Positions 1-12,019 of a DNA stretch of 64,000 nucleotides are shown one piece after another. Position 1 is the stretch's first letter; each line of letters begins with the position of its first letter. The notes under the pieces are model-generated. The model saw only the letters and a list, made by a program, of their open reading frames with translations, ran no database searches and was not told the origin of the DNA. Source of the DNA: Megamerina dolium (Eukaryota > Arthropoda > Insecta > Diptera > Megamerinidae); NCBI GenBank assembly GCA_963854835.1, contig OY978529.1:4560501-4624500 (forward strand). The letters run 5' to 3'. Both the position numbers and the translations under genes were made by a program.

Positions 1-121
1 GGGTACCGTTCGAAAGAAAAATCTTTTCGATATTAAATTTTGTTATGCTTCAGCCAGGGGTTGTACCCACGACTTACAGATCGGTAGACCAACGCATTAA
101 CCTAACTGACCTACAGCACCC
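1..121 (-). mobile_element. tRNA-derived SINE, 5' head only (cut by window edge)
   Basis: Reverse-strand copy of the SINE family described at 30038. Seen here: the junction motif GGGTACCGTTCGAAAGAAAA, the conserved block TTTTCGATATTAAATTTTG, then the tRNA-like head with a decayed B box (GGTTGTACCC on the plus strand) and A-box region. The rest of the element lies outside the window. Confidence 0.8.
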
Positions 122-329
122 ACCGTTAGGATAGCTACTTCTATTTTTATTCCTTAAAGGGCTACCATACAAAATTGGTGTTTTTACAAAATTCGTTTTT
201 TTCGGGGGAAAATTTGGGGAAAATGTTTGGGCCGAAAAATATAATGGGAGTCAGTCATATATTTTGCCGCTGCAGCAGCAATTCATGGGTAATTGTGGCG
301 TATTTGTTAATTTTCAGGTGCTTCTAAGT

Positions 330-1345
330 TCTTAAGTTTGTAAAAAATGCCCTTAATGCCATGTTTGATTTACTTCCATTGGATCTTAAAATTCAACAGA
401 AGGCAATGAAAACTATGTACCGACTCGTATGGTTACTGGCACGAAAACGGAACTTCGGGTCACAAAGAAACCTTTAGGAGGATATCAGAACAGGATCCAC
501 TGATCTTGGCTCCTAAGGGCGAATCTTAAGCCCATAGTTTCATTCGGGTGAAAATTTGAAGTCGAATTTCCGACTCGTGAACAATGGAGCGATCCAAAGC
601 TCATTCAGAGTAATTTGACAAATATTTTCTACACCGATGGATCCAAAACCGCCCAAGCTCTGGATCCAAGTGGTACTTGGAGGAAAGCGTCAAGTATCAT
701 TATGCTATGGGAAAGGTGGCAACTGTTTTCCAAACGGAAATATTTGCTATTCTGAAAGTAGCAGAATGGATAATTGAGAGGAAGTGGAGAGGGAAACAGA
801 TTGGTATCTGCAGTGACAATCAAGCTGCACTAAAGGCCCTGGAGAACTCAAAACTTACCTCAAAAATTGTACATGAATGTAAAATGAAGGTAATTTCGGT
901 TGCAAAACGAAATAACCTTGTATTTATCTGGGCTCCTGGACACTGTGGTGTCCAAGGTTACGAAATAGCCTATATATTGGCCAACTACGGAACAGTGCAT
1001 ATACCGCTGGGACCAAAACCAGTTATCGGAATCAGTTCGGAATGTTAGTAACCTACATAATGAACGTTGGTCCAGCCTTCAAAGCTGCAAAACTGCAAAG
1101 TGCTTTGTGATGAGTCCGAACAAAAAGCTGTCGAAACTTGGAAGGAAAAATATTCGCTTAATGGTCAACATATGACCAACAGAGGCATCATTAGAGATCC
1201 AATATGTATATCTTGTTTGGAGGGGGAGGAGAGCACAGACCATTTCCTCTGTGTTTGCTCTGATGTAATGAGAATGGATAAATTCCATTCTCTAGCCCTG
1301 GGAGAAATATTCAGATTCGTTAAAGAATGTGGAAATTTCTCTCGG
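330..1345 (+). mobile_element. RNase H-bearing non-LTR retrotransposon fragment (I/LOA/R1-like)
   Basis: Decayed 3' part of a LINE ORF2. Around 365-430 the reading frame gives the RT-to-RNase H linker (PLDLKIQQKAMKTMYRL). The RNase H domain follows: FYTDGSK at about 630-650, CSDNQAALKAL at about 810-845 and WAPGHCGVQGYE at about 930-965, that is the first Asp, the second Asp segment and the His-bearing loop of the LINE RNase H fold. A Cys/His knuckle (CISCLEGEESTDHFLCVC) lies at about 1205-1260. Stops and frameshifts occur at about 475, 540-620 and 1048. The copy ends abruptly where an RTE fragment of opposite orientation begins, so one of the two was probably inserted into or joined to the other. 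Exact clade is uncertain: RNase H excludes most Jockey elements. Confidence 0.8.
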
Positions 1346-1690
1346 GAAGAATATAACACCTTCTTAACCGGAGCGTGCTCTTCCATTCGCTCGACATGAC
1401 CTAGCCAGCGCAGCCGCTGAATTTTAATGGGCTTTACTATATCGGTGTCGGCATACAGCTCATACAGTTCTTGGTTGTACCTTATTCGATACTCGCCATC
1501 AACGCAAATAGATCCAAAGTACTTTCGTTGGACTTTTCTCTCGAAAACTCCGAGAATTCTCTCATCTGAGCTGGAAATTGTCCAGGCTTCAGCGCCATAT
1601 GTAAGGACTGGCATGATGAGAGACTTGTAGAGTGTGGTTTTCATATCTCGAGAGAGGTCCCGACTTCTAAATTGCTTACTGAGCCCAAAG
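1346..1690 (-). mobile_element. RTE-like LINE fragment, C-terminal part of RT ORF
   Basis: Reverse-strand reading gives TTLYKSLIMPVLTYGAEAW, FERKVQRKYFGSICVDGEYR and RLRWLGHVERMEEHAP, the post-RT region of the (TAAG)-tailed RTE family best seen at 44081-45016. The 5' side ends near LTYYFGLS (about 1690) and the 3' side near VKKVLYS (about 1346), so both ends of the element are missing. Confidence 0.82.
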
Positions 1691-3075
1691 TAATAGGTTA
1701 GAAAAATGTCAACATGAACTCAAAGATTTCTCTCACGATATGATCTTTAATTGAGGATTCCTTGAAAAGGATAGTACTTAGGATGCTACAATCTTGTTCT
1801 GAGACTGGACTGATATTAAAGACTTTCCACTGTAATTTACCAGGTCTCCTGATATTTCTCCGCTCCGCATCTCACTTACCTGCTTTTAGTTCTTAATTTA
1901 ATAACTGATTTTTGATTCATTCATTCTTTTCATTGACTATTCATCTCTAGTTGTCCAAGAAAAGGCAAAGTGAGATCAAAATAAAATATTACAATAAAAA
2001 TTGTCTGACATCTTTTTCCTTGGAATTCCCACTTAAATCGTATCCAATATAAATACAACCACCAAGCAAACCAAACCAGAATTAAACTCAAGTGTACGAG
2101 AGTACAGATGTATGTATATCCGCTTTAATGAATATTGATACAGACAAATGTCAATAGTGATTTGTAACAAATATGATTTTATTTATTTTGATATGATTGA
2201 GTGCATTTCACTTCAAACCACACATGCGAGTACTAACAAGCGAAATAAACTTTATACATTTATTGGTTGCAATGCGATTGAATTAATTTCGTCTGATCAT
2301 CATCAACGCGCGTATGCTTGTTACGAATGTATGTTGTATTCATCTCTAGTAGTTGAGTTGATGTTAATAATTGACATTGATGGTGTTGATGATAATAATG
2401 ATGCCGAATGACTCGACTAACGAATGTAATAGTGACGACTTGTGTACCAACATTCTCTTGTATGAATATTGACAATCATTCGTATGATGATCATGATGAT
2501 CTTGTTATTCTATTGATCTTGTGATGTTGATGTTGTGTTGATGTCTTTATGATTGAGTGGTACTTGAGGAAATGAATTGAGAATTCTCCACATACTCGTA
2601 AGCCATGAGAAATTATAAACAATCCGGATTCAATGTAATTCAAATTTTATTTCACATGATCATCCAATAGGTAGTGATCTCTCCAAGTCATTTTTAGATA
2701 TTTTTTAAGTATTCATAAATATATGTTTTGTGACAGAAACATGTATCAAGAATAATTCGATCAGCAATTATGTTATTAAATGTTCTCAATGTAAATTAAT
2801 TGTCAGTGTCCAAATGACACTTTCTCAGTTTGCCATAATGCAACTTCCAATCTTTAGTATATTCACGTATTCTCTCACTTTGGGTACGAAAATATTAAGC
2901 TAAAATTTGATAAATCGGATGAAAATCTTCCATACCTCACATACAAATTAAGGCTTCCGTATATATATTTTCACTGAAGCATAAAGTAATTAGGCTGAAA
3001 CTCGCTAAATAAGATTATATTCACTAACTAAGAGACATATTAAAAACGAGCCAAATCGAATGAAACCTAATTCTG
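1691..3075. other. No gene seen; AT-rich sequence
   Basis: No family recognised. 1691-1880 is less AT-rich and may be LINE debris on the minus strand but no motif is secure. 2280-2560 is rich in GATGAT, TGATCA and ATCATC words, which produce low-complexity open frames on both strands that I do not consider coding. Confidence 0.5.
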
Positions 3076-4293
3076 CAGGGTGATTTTTTAAGAGCGCACG
3101 GATTTGATTAAAAAAAAAACGTAAAATTTAGAGAAATGTATGAAATCTTTATTCCAGTCAATAGAACGATCTAAATAATTCAATGTTTAAAGATGATTTC
3201 ATGTAGAATTTGATTGCAACTGCGCCTCAAATGTTTCATACGCTGGGATCCAATTTGGGCATACTCTCTCCAACATATCAGCCGGTTGGCTTCCAGTGTG
3301 CCAACCATTGCGGGCTTGTCGCTATAGACATAAGCCTTAATGCGTTAAATCGCACGATCTAGGCGACCAATTGACCGGCCCCAAACGTGAAATAAACTCC
3401 TCACCGAACTCGCCTCTCAATTGGACCATTGTTTCGCGTGCTGTGTGGCATATGACACCGTCTTGTTGAAACCACATGTCAGCCATTTCCAGCTCTTCCA
3501 TTTTGGACAAAAAAAAAAAGTTTGTAATCATCGCACGGTAGCGCTCGCCATTCACAGTAACGTTCCTGCTTTCGTCGTTTTTGAAAAAGTACGGTCCATT
3601 GATGCCACCGGCTCATAATCCACACCAAAGAGTGCATTTTTCGGGATGCATTGTCAGGCAGTTCTTGCAATGCTTTTGGCTGATCTTCACATCAAATACG
3701 GTAATTTTGGTTGTTGAAGTATTCATTCGTCGCTGAAAACAATTTTCCGATAAAAAAGTAAATCTTCATCTAACTTTGCCAGCGCCCATTCACCAAAAGT
3801 TAGCCGTTGTGGTAGGTCGTGTGGCTTCAATTCTTACGCCAGCTCTATTTTAAAAGGTTTTACACCCAAAATCCTTTCGCAAAATTTTCCACGTAGTGGA
3901 GTAACAGAGGCCCAATTGCTGCGAACGGCGCAGAATCGATAGTTCACGGTCATTAACAACACTGGCGGATACAGCTGCGATATTTTCCTCTATCCTCACT
4001 CTACGTATGCGTTTTGGTGGTTTAATTTGGTGCGAAATTTAGTCACAAGATTCCAAGTAGCCGCCTCAGAAGGTCGCCCAAACTGACCATAAAATGGAAG
4101 AAGTGCACTTTCTTCACCGAGCCTGAATTTTGATAATAAAATTCAATAATCTACAAGCATTGTTCGTTGTAAGTCAATTCATGGTTAAATTATAGACCAA
4201 ATTGAACATGTTTGACAATAAGATGGTACACGAAAACAGCTGAGCTGACAAAAAGAGTATTGCCAAAAAGAAAGTTGCTAAAAAATCACCCTG
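3076..4293 (-). mobile_element. mariner-like transposon, rosa-type (DD41D-like), nearly full length
   Basis: Terminal inverted repeats: CAGGGTGATTTTTTAAGAGC at the left and GCTAAAAAATCACCCTG at the right (4277-4293), followed by TA on the right. The minus strand encodes a broken transposase: KIVFSDE (first catalytic Asp) near 3740, MWFQQDG (second Asp) near 3460-3480, and FISRLGPVNW...CDL near 3360-3410, ending in YSDKPA and HEIIFKH near 3200-3325. Frameshifts and stops occur throughout, and the third catalytic block (PLDYFLWG in the copy at 20197) is deleted here. About 1.2 kb is the usual size for a complete mariner, so this is a full-length but dead copy. Confidence 0.85.
3337..3555 (-). 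pseudogene. Broken rosa-like mariner transposase, central block
   Basis: The longest open piece of the transposase in the element at 3076-4293. It carries NGERYRAMIT, MADMWFQQDG and ISRLGPVNWSPRSCDLT, the block around the second catalytic Asp of mariner-family DDD transposases. It is interrupted upstream by a frameshift at a run of T/A and ends at a stop just where the third-Asp motif should begin. It cannot encode active enzyme. Confidence 0.8.
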
Positions 4294-6828
4294 TATATCA
4301 TATACAAAAGTATTTGCCATAATGCAGCGCACATTTCGATATTACTGAAGTGAGCTTTCCAATTTTTTTAAAAATAAAATGAATGAAAATGATTTGTCCT
4401 TTCGTTTATCGGATTTAACTGTTTTTAATTTTACCAATACGATCACTAACGATCATCAATTCTAACAGTGACTTTCTTCGCTCTCATATCATAAATTTGT
4501 GAACAAATTTAATTTTGAAAGTACTACATAGTTACTTACTTCAAGAGTTCATTCACCATAATGATCATTTCAAGTGCTGCTCCAATTTTTGTTGGTATAT
4601 GATCATCTGTCATACTGATCGTACTGATCTTGCCTACTCGACAAGCGATTACAATTCATTTCTGTTCCCATATATTAATACAAAAATACATATAATTTCA
4701 TAAGATACAATATAAATTTTTGATTGATTAATTGAACAAATGCTTTTTCAACTCTTTCTTTTGTATTTTTGCGTAAACTGATCAATGATTGATGTTGAAT
4801 TTGTTGATCGTAACAGAAACCTAATTCCACATCTAACTCACACACATACTACTGATCTTGTTATCACATATGATATTTCATTTCTGTGAGCATGAGTCTT
4901 CAGAAATTGTAAAAATTAAATCTTGATGACTTTCTTTTTTAATTCCTCTCAACAGAGATTGATTTGATTGATTTGATTGACATTTTTTGCTGTCATTTCT
5001 TTTCTCTTCTGTCTCCTTCAATCAAATTCCATTGAAATCTTATTCGAACGGTTGGTTGGTTATTTTAATTATACCTAAAGTATCAACATGTTGCACAATT
5101 AAATACAATTTTGTATTGAATTCCAAGAAAACTCAAACTCGAGAGCTCAACTTAATTGCAAGCTGGCGTAATCAAGTCGTTTAGCTTCTTTAGTCTGTGA
5201 CTGTTGGTTGAATTACTTTGCATATTTATTGTCACACTCATCGAAGACAACAGTAACGATATCATCGTCAGCATCATCGTCATCATCATCATCATTATCA
5301 TCATCATGAAGATCACCATCATCATAATGATGAAGCACTCTATCATATGGAATTTTCGTCTAAACTTAACGTGGCTCAAATCGGCACAATTCACGCTATG
5401 GCCTTCCGATTTAGTTTAGCTCTTCTATGACATGAGTTTGTACCTCATTGTTAAGATACTTCACATATTTATTCGAAATTTATCATCTCCTCATTTCACA
5501 CTGCCAATTTAAAGGTAAAGATTCACGCAAATAAGTATTCAAAAGCCGAAGTAGAAGAACATGAAGAAGATGTTTTACTTTTTCTTTCTCTTCTGCTACC
5601 CGGCTCTTGGTCTCATTATTATTTTTTCTTCAACTTTGTTTGGTTCGTTTGTTTATTGGGTTAGTTCTGTTCTGTTCTTGATATGTCTGGCGCTATATCT
5701 TTTGCAGATCTCTAGTAATAAATAACTGCAAGTAGTGTGCGAGTGTAGTACAAGTAGTTCAAAAAAAAGGGTAGATTTACCTTCTCATTGCGTTTGGTTG
5801 ATTTCGTTAGCTGGCTTGTGTTATATGTTTCATATTATTTTCGCACTCTGAAAGTAGTAAATAACTTGCCTTGTTGCTTGGACTGAAGAGAATTTAATAA
5901 GCATTTATAATCCGCATAAGCGTATGCTAAAGCCAGCCAATTCAATAGAAGCGATAACTGTAAAGGGAATGATGAAATTGAATTCACTAAAAATTGAGAA
6001 GCAATGCTTTAGATTGGTTATTCAACTTGAACAACTTTTCCAGCGGTACATGGTCTTCTAATCACTTGAACAGAACTTGTGGACCTAGAGAGCTCGTGTA
6101 GCTAATTTCTGTGCCGTATTGGGTATTCGCCAAATACGATTTGCAAAAATCCCTAGAGATCTTATGAACCAAATTTTTTCACGAAACTACGAACATCCCC
6201 TATAAAAAGTTTTAATTGGCAATACTTTTGCACCTTGAGGAGTATGGATTTAAATTTTCCATAGAAAGACCAATTTCCCGTTTCAATATTTAATACAAAA
6301 TAGCAGCACTGATTACAAGACTTATTCATTATGTGATCTCTAGACGTGAATTCACAATATTCATCCGATTTTATTGTCAGAAAATGGAGATATTCCCGGA
6401 TATTGTATCTAAAACTGACGAGTTTGCTGAGTAAGGCGCACAGGATCTTAAAGCAAATGGCGAGGTTCCTATATCTATATGGCAAAAGAGAGACTCATTC
6501 AAAGCGAATAATATTTCTGACTAAAATTACTGAAATTGTAAAATGGTCTTTCTCCAAATCTTATACACAAATCAAAACGGATAGAAAAACTCGGTCACCT
6601 CTATGGTAAGTTATACAGACCTACAAAGAAAAAAGTGCTATCCATCAAAAGAGCCAAATATTTCTATACATGCATGGAATCGCGAAATTTGGAGCCGAGA
6701 TCGGTGTGACTTGATTAAATCACATTATGTTCATAACCTTAAAAAAAAATACAATGTCGGAAGTAGATGAAATCATAAGAGGTTTCCATATTTCCAAAAT
6801 TCACTTCTCGGAATGCTAATTAAGCAGT
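4294..6828. other. No gene seen; AT-rich unique sequence
   Basis: Contains a (TCA/ATC) trinucleotide run at about 5273-5306, GATC-rich words at 4440-4640 and 4790-4880, and T-rich stretches. Short open frames at 6162-6485 (minus) and 6346-6609 (plus) overlap each other and show no recognisable domain. I see no splice-framed exon or RNA gene. Confidence 0.45.
5273..5306. repeat. (ATC)n microsatellite
   Basis: Imperfect trinucleotide repeat CATCATCATCATCATTATCATCATCATG. It generates methionine- and isoleucine-rich spurious frames on both strands. Confidence 0.9.
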
Positions 6829-6836
6829 CAACTATA

Positions 6837-7191
6837 AATAAAATAAAAAATAATAATAAATATGTGGCACTATATCCCCGAAGGTCGCTTTGGACGAGCT
6901 TCTCTTCCAATACTGTTGTGCGTATTAAATTTTTGACAGTATTAGAAGGGACCTACTTATTTTTGTCGATTCCGAACGGCAGAACTCTTGCGACATCACT
7001 TTTTCTGAGAGTTCTTTTTTGGAGGCTTTTTTTTTTTGTTACTGCCGGAAGAATTGCCTATTGATTGCCGACAGGTGGGTACCGTTCGAAGGAAACATCT
7101 TTTCTATATTAAATTTTGTTATACTCCAGCCGGAGATTGAACCCACGACCTACAGATCAGAAGGTCAACACATTAACCACTGAGCTACAGC
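6837..7191 (-). mobile_element. tRNA-derived SINE, type A, full length
   Basis: Complete copy bounded by an 8-bp target-site duplication CAACTATA (6829-6836 and 7192-7199). Order on the minus strand: tRNA-like head (7191 back to about 7115), body with the blocks CGAAAAGAT, TGCCGGCAG and CGTTCGGAA, then the type A tail (GCCCCGAAGG on plus at 6874) and an A/T-rich terminus. About 15% diverged from the copy at 30038 by eye. Confidence 0.88.
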
Positions 7192-7369
7192 CAACTATAC
7201 CGCCGTTTAATTTCATTTACTTTACCTAATTCTATGTTATCCTTCCTGAATGTAATTATTCCCTGCCATTGCCCCTCAAGAAGGTTTCCCTGCTAAATAA
7301 TCAAAAGAACCTGAACACTAACAAATAATGAAGTGAATGAAGTGTACGACAGGCATCTCTAATTTTTTC

Positions 7370-7960
7370 TCCTCACCTACAAAATGGACTTTTTACAAAA
7401 TTCGCTCCCACCGTTTCGAGGGTGCTCATAAAAAAGTCGATCTCCATTAGTTGGTCTTACCCAATTTTTTTTTCCTAACAACCGCACTATCAAATGAACT
7501 AAAAAATACATAAGAATCGACAAATAACCCCAAAATTGCCCTGCAATCTTCCTGAGATCGCTTAAATGCATTTCCGACCCCCGTTTTTTTTCTGTTTAAA
7601 CTATTTTTCCTAAACATAATTATCGCCTGGCGTTTAGCTTTAGTCACGTCCATCGTTCCCATAAAAGAGATTAAAGATATCGCCGACTCATATACATTTT
7701 TGCATCCCAACATTCCTTTTCTGCACACTTTAGGGAAGCTTCTGTATAAAACGAATTCAAATATAATTTAAAATCGGCAAATAACCCTATAATTGTTCTG
7801 GAATCACTTCGAGAGTAGTGAAATGAATAACCTGCTACCTTTAATTACTTTTTCCCCCAACAAGTCCCACAAGTATACTTTATTAGTTAAAGATAGTCCC
7901 CTATAAAATTTAGGATTTTATAAAATTTTTCGCCATTGATCCCATGATGTCCATGAATAT
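7370..7960 (+). repeat. Relics of the ~160-bp satellite-like repeat
   Basis: Two diverged units, at about 7487-7600 and 7735-7850, share GACAAATAACCCC / GGCAAATAACCCTATAATTG, AATCGCTT-type and GTGAAATG blocks with the array at 16863-18640. Borders are vague and spacing here (about 245 bp) exceeds the array period, so insertions are likely. Confidence 0.5.
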
Positions 7961-9982
7961 CGTTGTTTGCAATACCCATTGAAATCAAATCCCAGAGACC
8001 GCGAAATGTATTCATCGTCTCATGAAAATGTCATCGCACTACGATCGATATGCAATTTCAAAACATTTCAAATTTCAATCTGATCGTGAAGTTGTCAATT
8101 TCTCAAGTTGCGTGTCCAATAGCTATGAATGTCTCAAAATGTCTGAATATGTTGTTGAAGCTGTATACATAACTAGTACATATATATTTGTATACACTAA
8201 ATTTAATGCTCAATACTGCCTCTATCAGTCAGTAAAAATCTGACAGTATTGCATGCACAGAAGGTATCCCTTTATGGTAACAGCTGAGTTAGTAAAGTCA
8301 CAACATACTCGTATACGATTTTAATTACAAGTGCGTTGCTGTTGTTTAGCAATTATTTACATTTAAACACGATCAATACTCAAGAACTCACAATAAACAC
8401 ATGCATCATTAACATGATCATGATGATGATCATATAAATTATTCCCATACACACAGACGCACACATTATTATGTTGGAGAATCGAATGCTTGAATGGAAG
8501 ATGAGACGAATCGATATGACTCTCAGTGATTACGATCCAAGTCAAAAGAGTACATTGTGAAAATATTCAATTTTCAAGAGTTTCACCTTGTTTTCTTTGT
8601 TTTGTTTCGTGATCGCATCACAGTGAGATCGCTATGTAGTGCGAATAAGTGATCCTCTGGGTACGTAATATCATGTACATGCAGTTTTATTCTTCAATAT
8701 TAATTTATTGAAATCATGTTAGTTGAGAGAGAGTGAGATATTGATACAAATCCATTTTACCGATCGTAATGCATAGATTATATATGCGCGATCGTTCATT
8801 CGTCGTTTGCACCACACCAAAAAAAAGATGTGGGCTTTTATTTGATGGACCTACACACTTACCAGCTTACACGGCAGCAGCAGGAGCAGCTTCCTTATGG
8901 TATCTACCATAAGACATGAAGTCATGCTGCGATTAAGCTGCTGGTGAGCCAATCGTCGAACCGTCAAATATATCGACTAGATCGTCAGCCAGTCAGTTGA
9001 CTATTGGGTTTCAGCTGATTTTGTTCATCGCCTCGCCTTCGGTGCCTGACTGCCACGTGTTGATTGTTGCGCGCTACTCTATTTGGTTAAAGCTTCTGAC
9101 TATTGTTTGACCGTAGATTGCAATGCTGTTTAAATGATGCTTAAATTGTATTCGATTGGCGGATTGGCGAGATCTCAGTTTTTGCCTCCTATCTAATGGT
9201 TTCCTCGACATCGCCAATTCACCAACTACATAACTAAGATTGCATGTAATCGACACACATGCCTGAGAATGTATCGTACACGCATTTACTACTTTTCTAC
9301 TCTCATATTATGAATTTTCACAAACCAACTAGCATGTTCTGTCTGTGATCTTACTGCTGTTGTTACTGCTGAATTTCATGTTGGTAGTTGTTTTCGCTTT
9401 ACCAGCAGGTTAGCTGGCTGCTGGTTGCCTGAGCTAACTGACTCGCCAACTTGTAAGTAAAACTATTTATTTTTTTAATTAATTCAATCGATTAAACATA
9501 TTTGATTTACCGCCATCGTTTTGAGCGTCAACACACATCACATGCTTGATCATACGATTGCCGATTATAATTACGTCGATACGAACATACGTTTATTGAC
9601 AGATGGATATGTAACAATATAAATAAGTCGAGACTTTGTTGTGCAACATGTTCCTACATACGTAGGCCAACATTAGAAGAAGAAGAGTAGGAGAAAAGAA
9701 TTTGTGAACCATGCTCCCATTGGTCATATCATTGTGGATACAATGGGACCTTTGGCATCATTAATACAATTTTTCAAATTCTTCTTCTGACTTCTTGAAT
9801 TATAGTGTACATACGAGATTAGTAGTTTAGTACCGATAGAATCCGACTTATATTATGCATATTTAATGTTGTATTCTGATGAGTGGATTCTACGAAAATC
9901 CTTACTTGTCATAGATGCTTATCAATATTTGATGGGCGAAGATGGAGTTGGCTAAATATTCGTTAGAATTATTTCAGAACAC
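7961..9982. other. No gene seen; AT-rich unique sequence
   Basis: No transposon family recognised. TGATCA/GATC words cluster at 8390-8440 and 8600-8800. A slightly GC-richer patch at 8860-9060 (CAGCAGCAGGAGCAG, CCAGTCAGTTGAC) could be regulatory or untranslated sequence but nothing decides this. Poly-GAAGAAGA occurs at 9678-9690. Confidence 0.4.
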
Positions 9983-10082
9983 ACGGCTCATACAGTTCAG
10001 GATTTTACTTTCTTTGGTACTCACCTTCAATGCAAATTGGTCCAAAGATCATACGAAGATTTTGCCTTTTGCCTTTGGTCCT
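9983..10082 (-). mobile_element. Short RTE-like LINE scrap
   Basis: The minus strand reads MIFGPICIEGEYQ, the same segment as IYGPICVGGEYR in the RTE copy at 44081. Only about 100 bases remain, abutting an oppositely oriented RNase-H LINE fragment. Confidence 0.7.
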
Positions 10083-10740
10083 GCAATGGTACGGAACAGT
10101 CAACAATTCTGAAACAACGTTCGACAACAAATTTATTACACATATTCCGGACAGACCCGATTGGGTGGATGAGAGCAACCCTTTCAAGGGATCTATCCAA
10201 TTCTACACCGACGAGTCCAAACATGACTGACGGATAGGAGCAGGGGTATTCTGCGAACCTCCTGAGGTTCGCGTGGTCTTCAGACTTCCGAGTTGGAGTT
10301 GGAACATTCGTGTACAGCTACCCGCTCAATTTGGCCGGCACTGAACATAAAACGAACAAAGAACATACTAGCACTTAACAGACACGTACTTAGTATGCTG
10401 GTGGAAATCATTACGGGACATTGCTTTAGAGTTAGGCATGCAAATAGACTAGGCATCACTACACCTGACTACTGTCGGAGCTGCGGCGATGAGGAAGAAC
10501 CAGAATCCATAACTCACCTTTTGTGTCAGGAATGTCAGGCACTGGCTCGCCGCAGAATGACTCATTTGGACGGTCACTTTATGCACAATCTCACCGAGCT
10601 GGCTTACTATCAGCTGGGAAGCATACTATGCTTTACCCGGAGCTCGAGTTGGTTCCTAAGGGGAACGGGGTAACCCACCTGCGGCATTATAATGGGCCTC
10701 ATGTGGCCCAAGTGTGTTAACGGACAGCCGCCTCAACTAA
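10083..10740 (+). mobile_element. RNase H-bearing LINE, 3' end with 3' UTR
   Basis: RNase H start (FYTDESKHD, then IGAGVFCEPPEVRV one frame over) at about 10200-10275, C-terminal knuckle ITGHCFRVRHANRLG...CRSCGDEEEPESITHLLC at about 10410-10530. The ORF ends at the stop near 10671. A short 3' UTR (10672-10740) reads GGCATTATAATGGGCC ... AAGTGTG ... CAGCCGCC ... AACTAACCTA, which matches the tail of the type B SINE. The RNase H core between 10280 and 10300 is deleted. Confidence 0.8.
10293..10673 (+). pseudogene. C-terminus of RNase-H LINE ORF2
   Basis: Open frame of 126 codons covering the end of a LINE ORF2. The first ~35 residues are remnants of the RNase H domain; residues ~45-85 form the Cys/His motif (C-x2-C...H-x4-C) common at the end of I, R1 and LOA-type ORF2 proteins, thought to bind template RNA. 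The start codon is incidental: true upstream coding sequence lies in another frame at 10115-10290. Confidence 0.75.
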
Positions 10741-10825
10741 CCTAGCTTGTCTTTTGAAAAATCCAGACATCTTACGAGGATTCTCTCGAACAAGCAGTCG
10801 AAAATTCCGTCTTTGCCTCTATATC

Positions 10826-11060
10826 TTTAAAGAACAAAGCCTTATCAGAAATGACCACAACCTTGTTTTTCGAAACCAGGCTTAGTTATTCTCCGTTGAG
10901 GTTGCATTTCATAAAAAAAAAATTCTTTTTAATTGCAATTTTTTTAAAGAACAAAGCCTTATCAGAAATGAGCACAACCTTGTTTTTCGAAACCAGGCTT
11001 AGTTATCTCCATTGAGGTTGCATTTTATAAAAAAAAAATTTTTTTAATTGCAATTTTTTT
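10826..11060. repeat. 117-bp tandem duplication, two units
   Basis: Unit 1 begins at 10826 and unit 2 at 10943, both with TTTAAAGAACAAAGCC, ATCAGAAATGA, TTTTTCGAAACCAGGC and GAGGTTGCATTT, ending in a poly-A then TTTTTAATTGCAA run. The units differ at only a few bases and in homopolymer length, so the duplication is fairly recent. Confidence 0.92.
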
Positions 11061-11129
11061 TTTGATACTCATAGTCGCCTTTAGAAATGTATGACCAACC
11101 CCAGAACAGCTCTAGAAAAGTAAAATATA

Positions 11130-11478
11130 AGGTGCAGTAAAAGGTGTGACGAACGACTAAAGCTTTTTGACCTATAGGTCGTTAGTTCAATCCCCAGTTT
11201 ATGCTTAATATCGAAAAGAATTTCCTATCGAACGGTCAGCAAGTAATTGGCAATTCTTCCGGCAGTAACAATTTGCCATGAGAAAACTTCTGAAAGAATG
11301 CTGTGAGAAAGCTCGGAAGAAGTGATGTCACAAGTGTTTTGCCGTTCGAAATCGGCTAATAAAAGTATAAGTCCCTATAAGTCCCCTCCATCACTCTCCA
11401 ACACTCTCCAACACGCACAACAGTACTGGAACAAAAACTCGACCAAGAGGCTCTTCGGGGCCCATAAGTGTTTATTTT
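11130..11478 (+). mobile_element. tRNA-derived SINE, type A, decayed
   Basis: Head is degenerate (A box lost; B box GTTCAATCCCC intact near 11186), followed by TAATATCGAAAAG, CAATTCTTCCGGCAG, a short local duplication of CACTCTCCAACA and the type A tail TCTTCGGGGCCCATAAGTG with a T-rich end. Confidence 0.82.
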
Positions 11479-11499
11479 AATTTTTTTGTAAAAAGAAAT

Positions 11500-12019
11500 C
11501 AGTTGTATTGCACATACTTGCTCCCTGTTCTAACTCTTTAGTAATCAGTAATCATTCCTAAAGCAGTGAAAAGTATGATCGACCTCCATTAATTCTTCTG
11601 CCTCGAGATTTCCCAATACTGATTTACTTCTTATCTTACTTCTTATTCTTATAACGCGTGATGTTATTATGAGGAAGGAAGTAGAAGAATTCTGCAACCG
11701 AACAAATAATTAACACACGATTTGAGGGACGAAAAGGGACCCATATAAGTGGTCTGATTCGGCTAATCCCTAAATTTATAATATATACTTCTTATCTCAG
11801 TAGAGTACAGAATAAATGAATCTCCCACGTTTAAAATAATATTGGACCACCAGGTAATTAGGGTTCAAACTGAGAAATATAAGCCATCATACCGTTAAGT
11901 TGGACATCTAGCAACACCATAACCTTGAAATATAAGCGATTTTATGTCAGCACAACATAATATCATATTTTCGTATGAAAATGTCGCTCTGCTTTTTCAA
12001 CAGAGTAAGCGTCGAGTAC
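11500..12019. other. Satellite relic, then no recognised feature
   Basis: 11530-11620 matches the ~160-bp repeat (CTAAAGCAGTGAAAAGTATG, ATCGACCTCCATTAATTCTT). The remainder to 12019 is AT-rich and unassigned. Confidence 0.5.

Noticed and set aside
1165..1399. Open frames covering 1165-1399 on both strands
   Set aside because: They are chimeras reading across the junction of an RNase-H LINE and an antisense RTE fragment. The SSIRST end of several frames is the antisense of the RTE VERMEEHAP motif.
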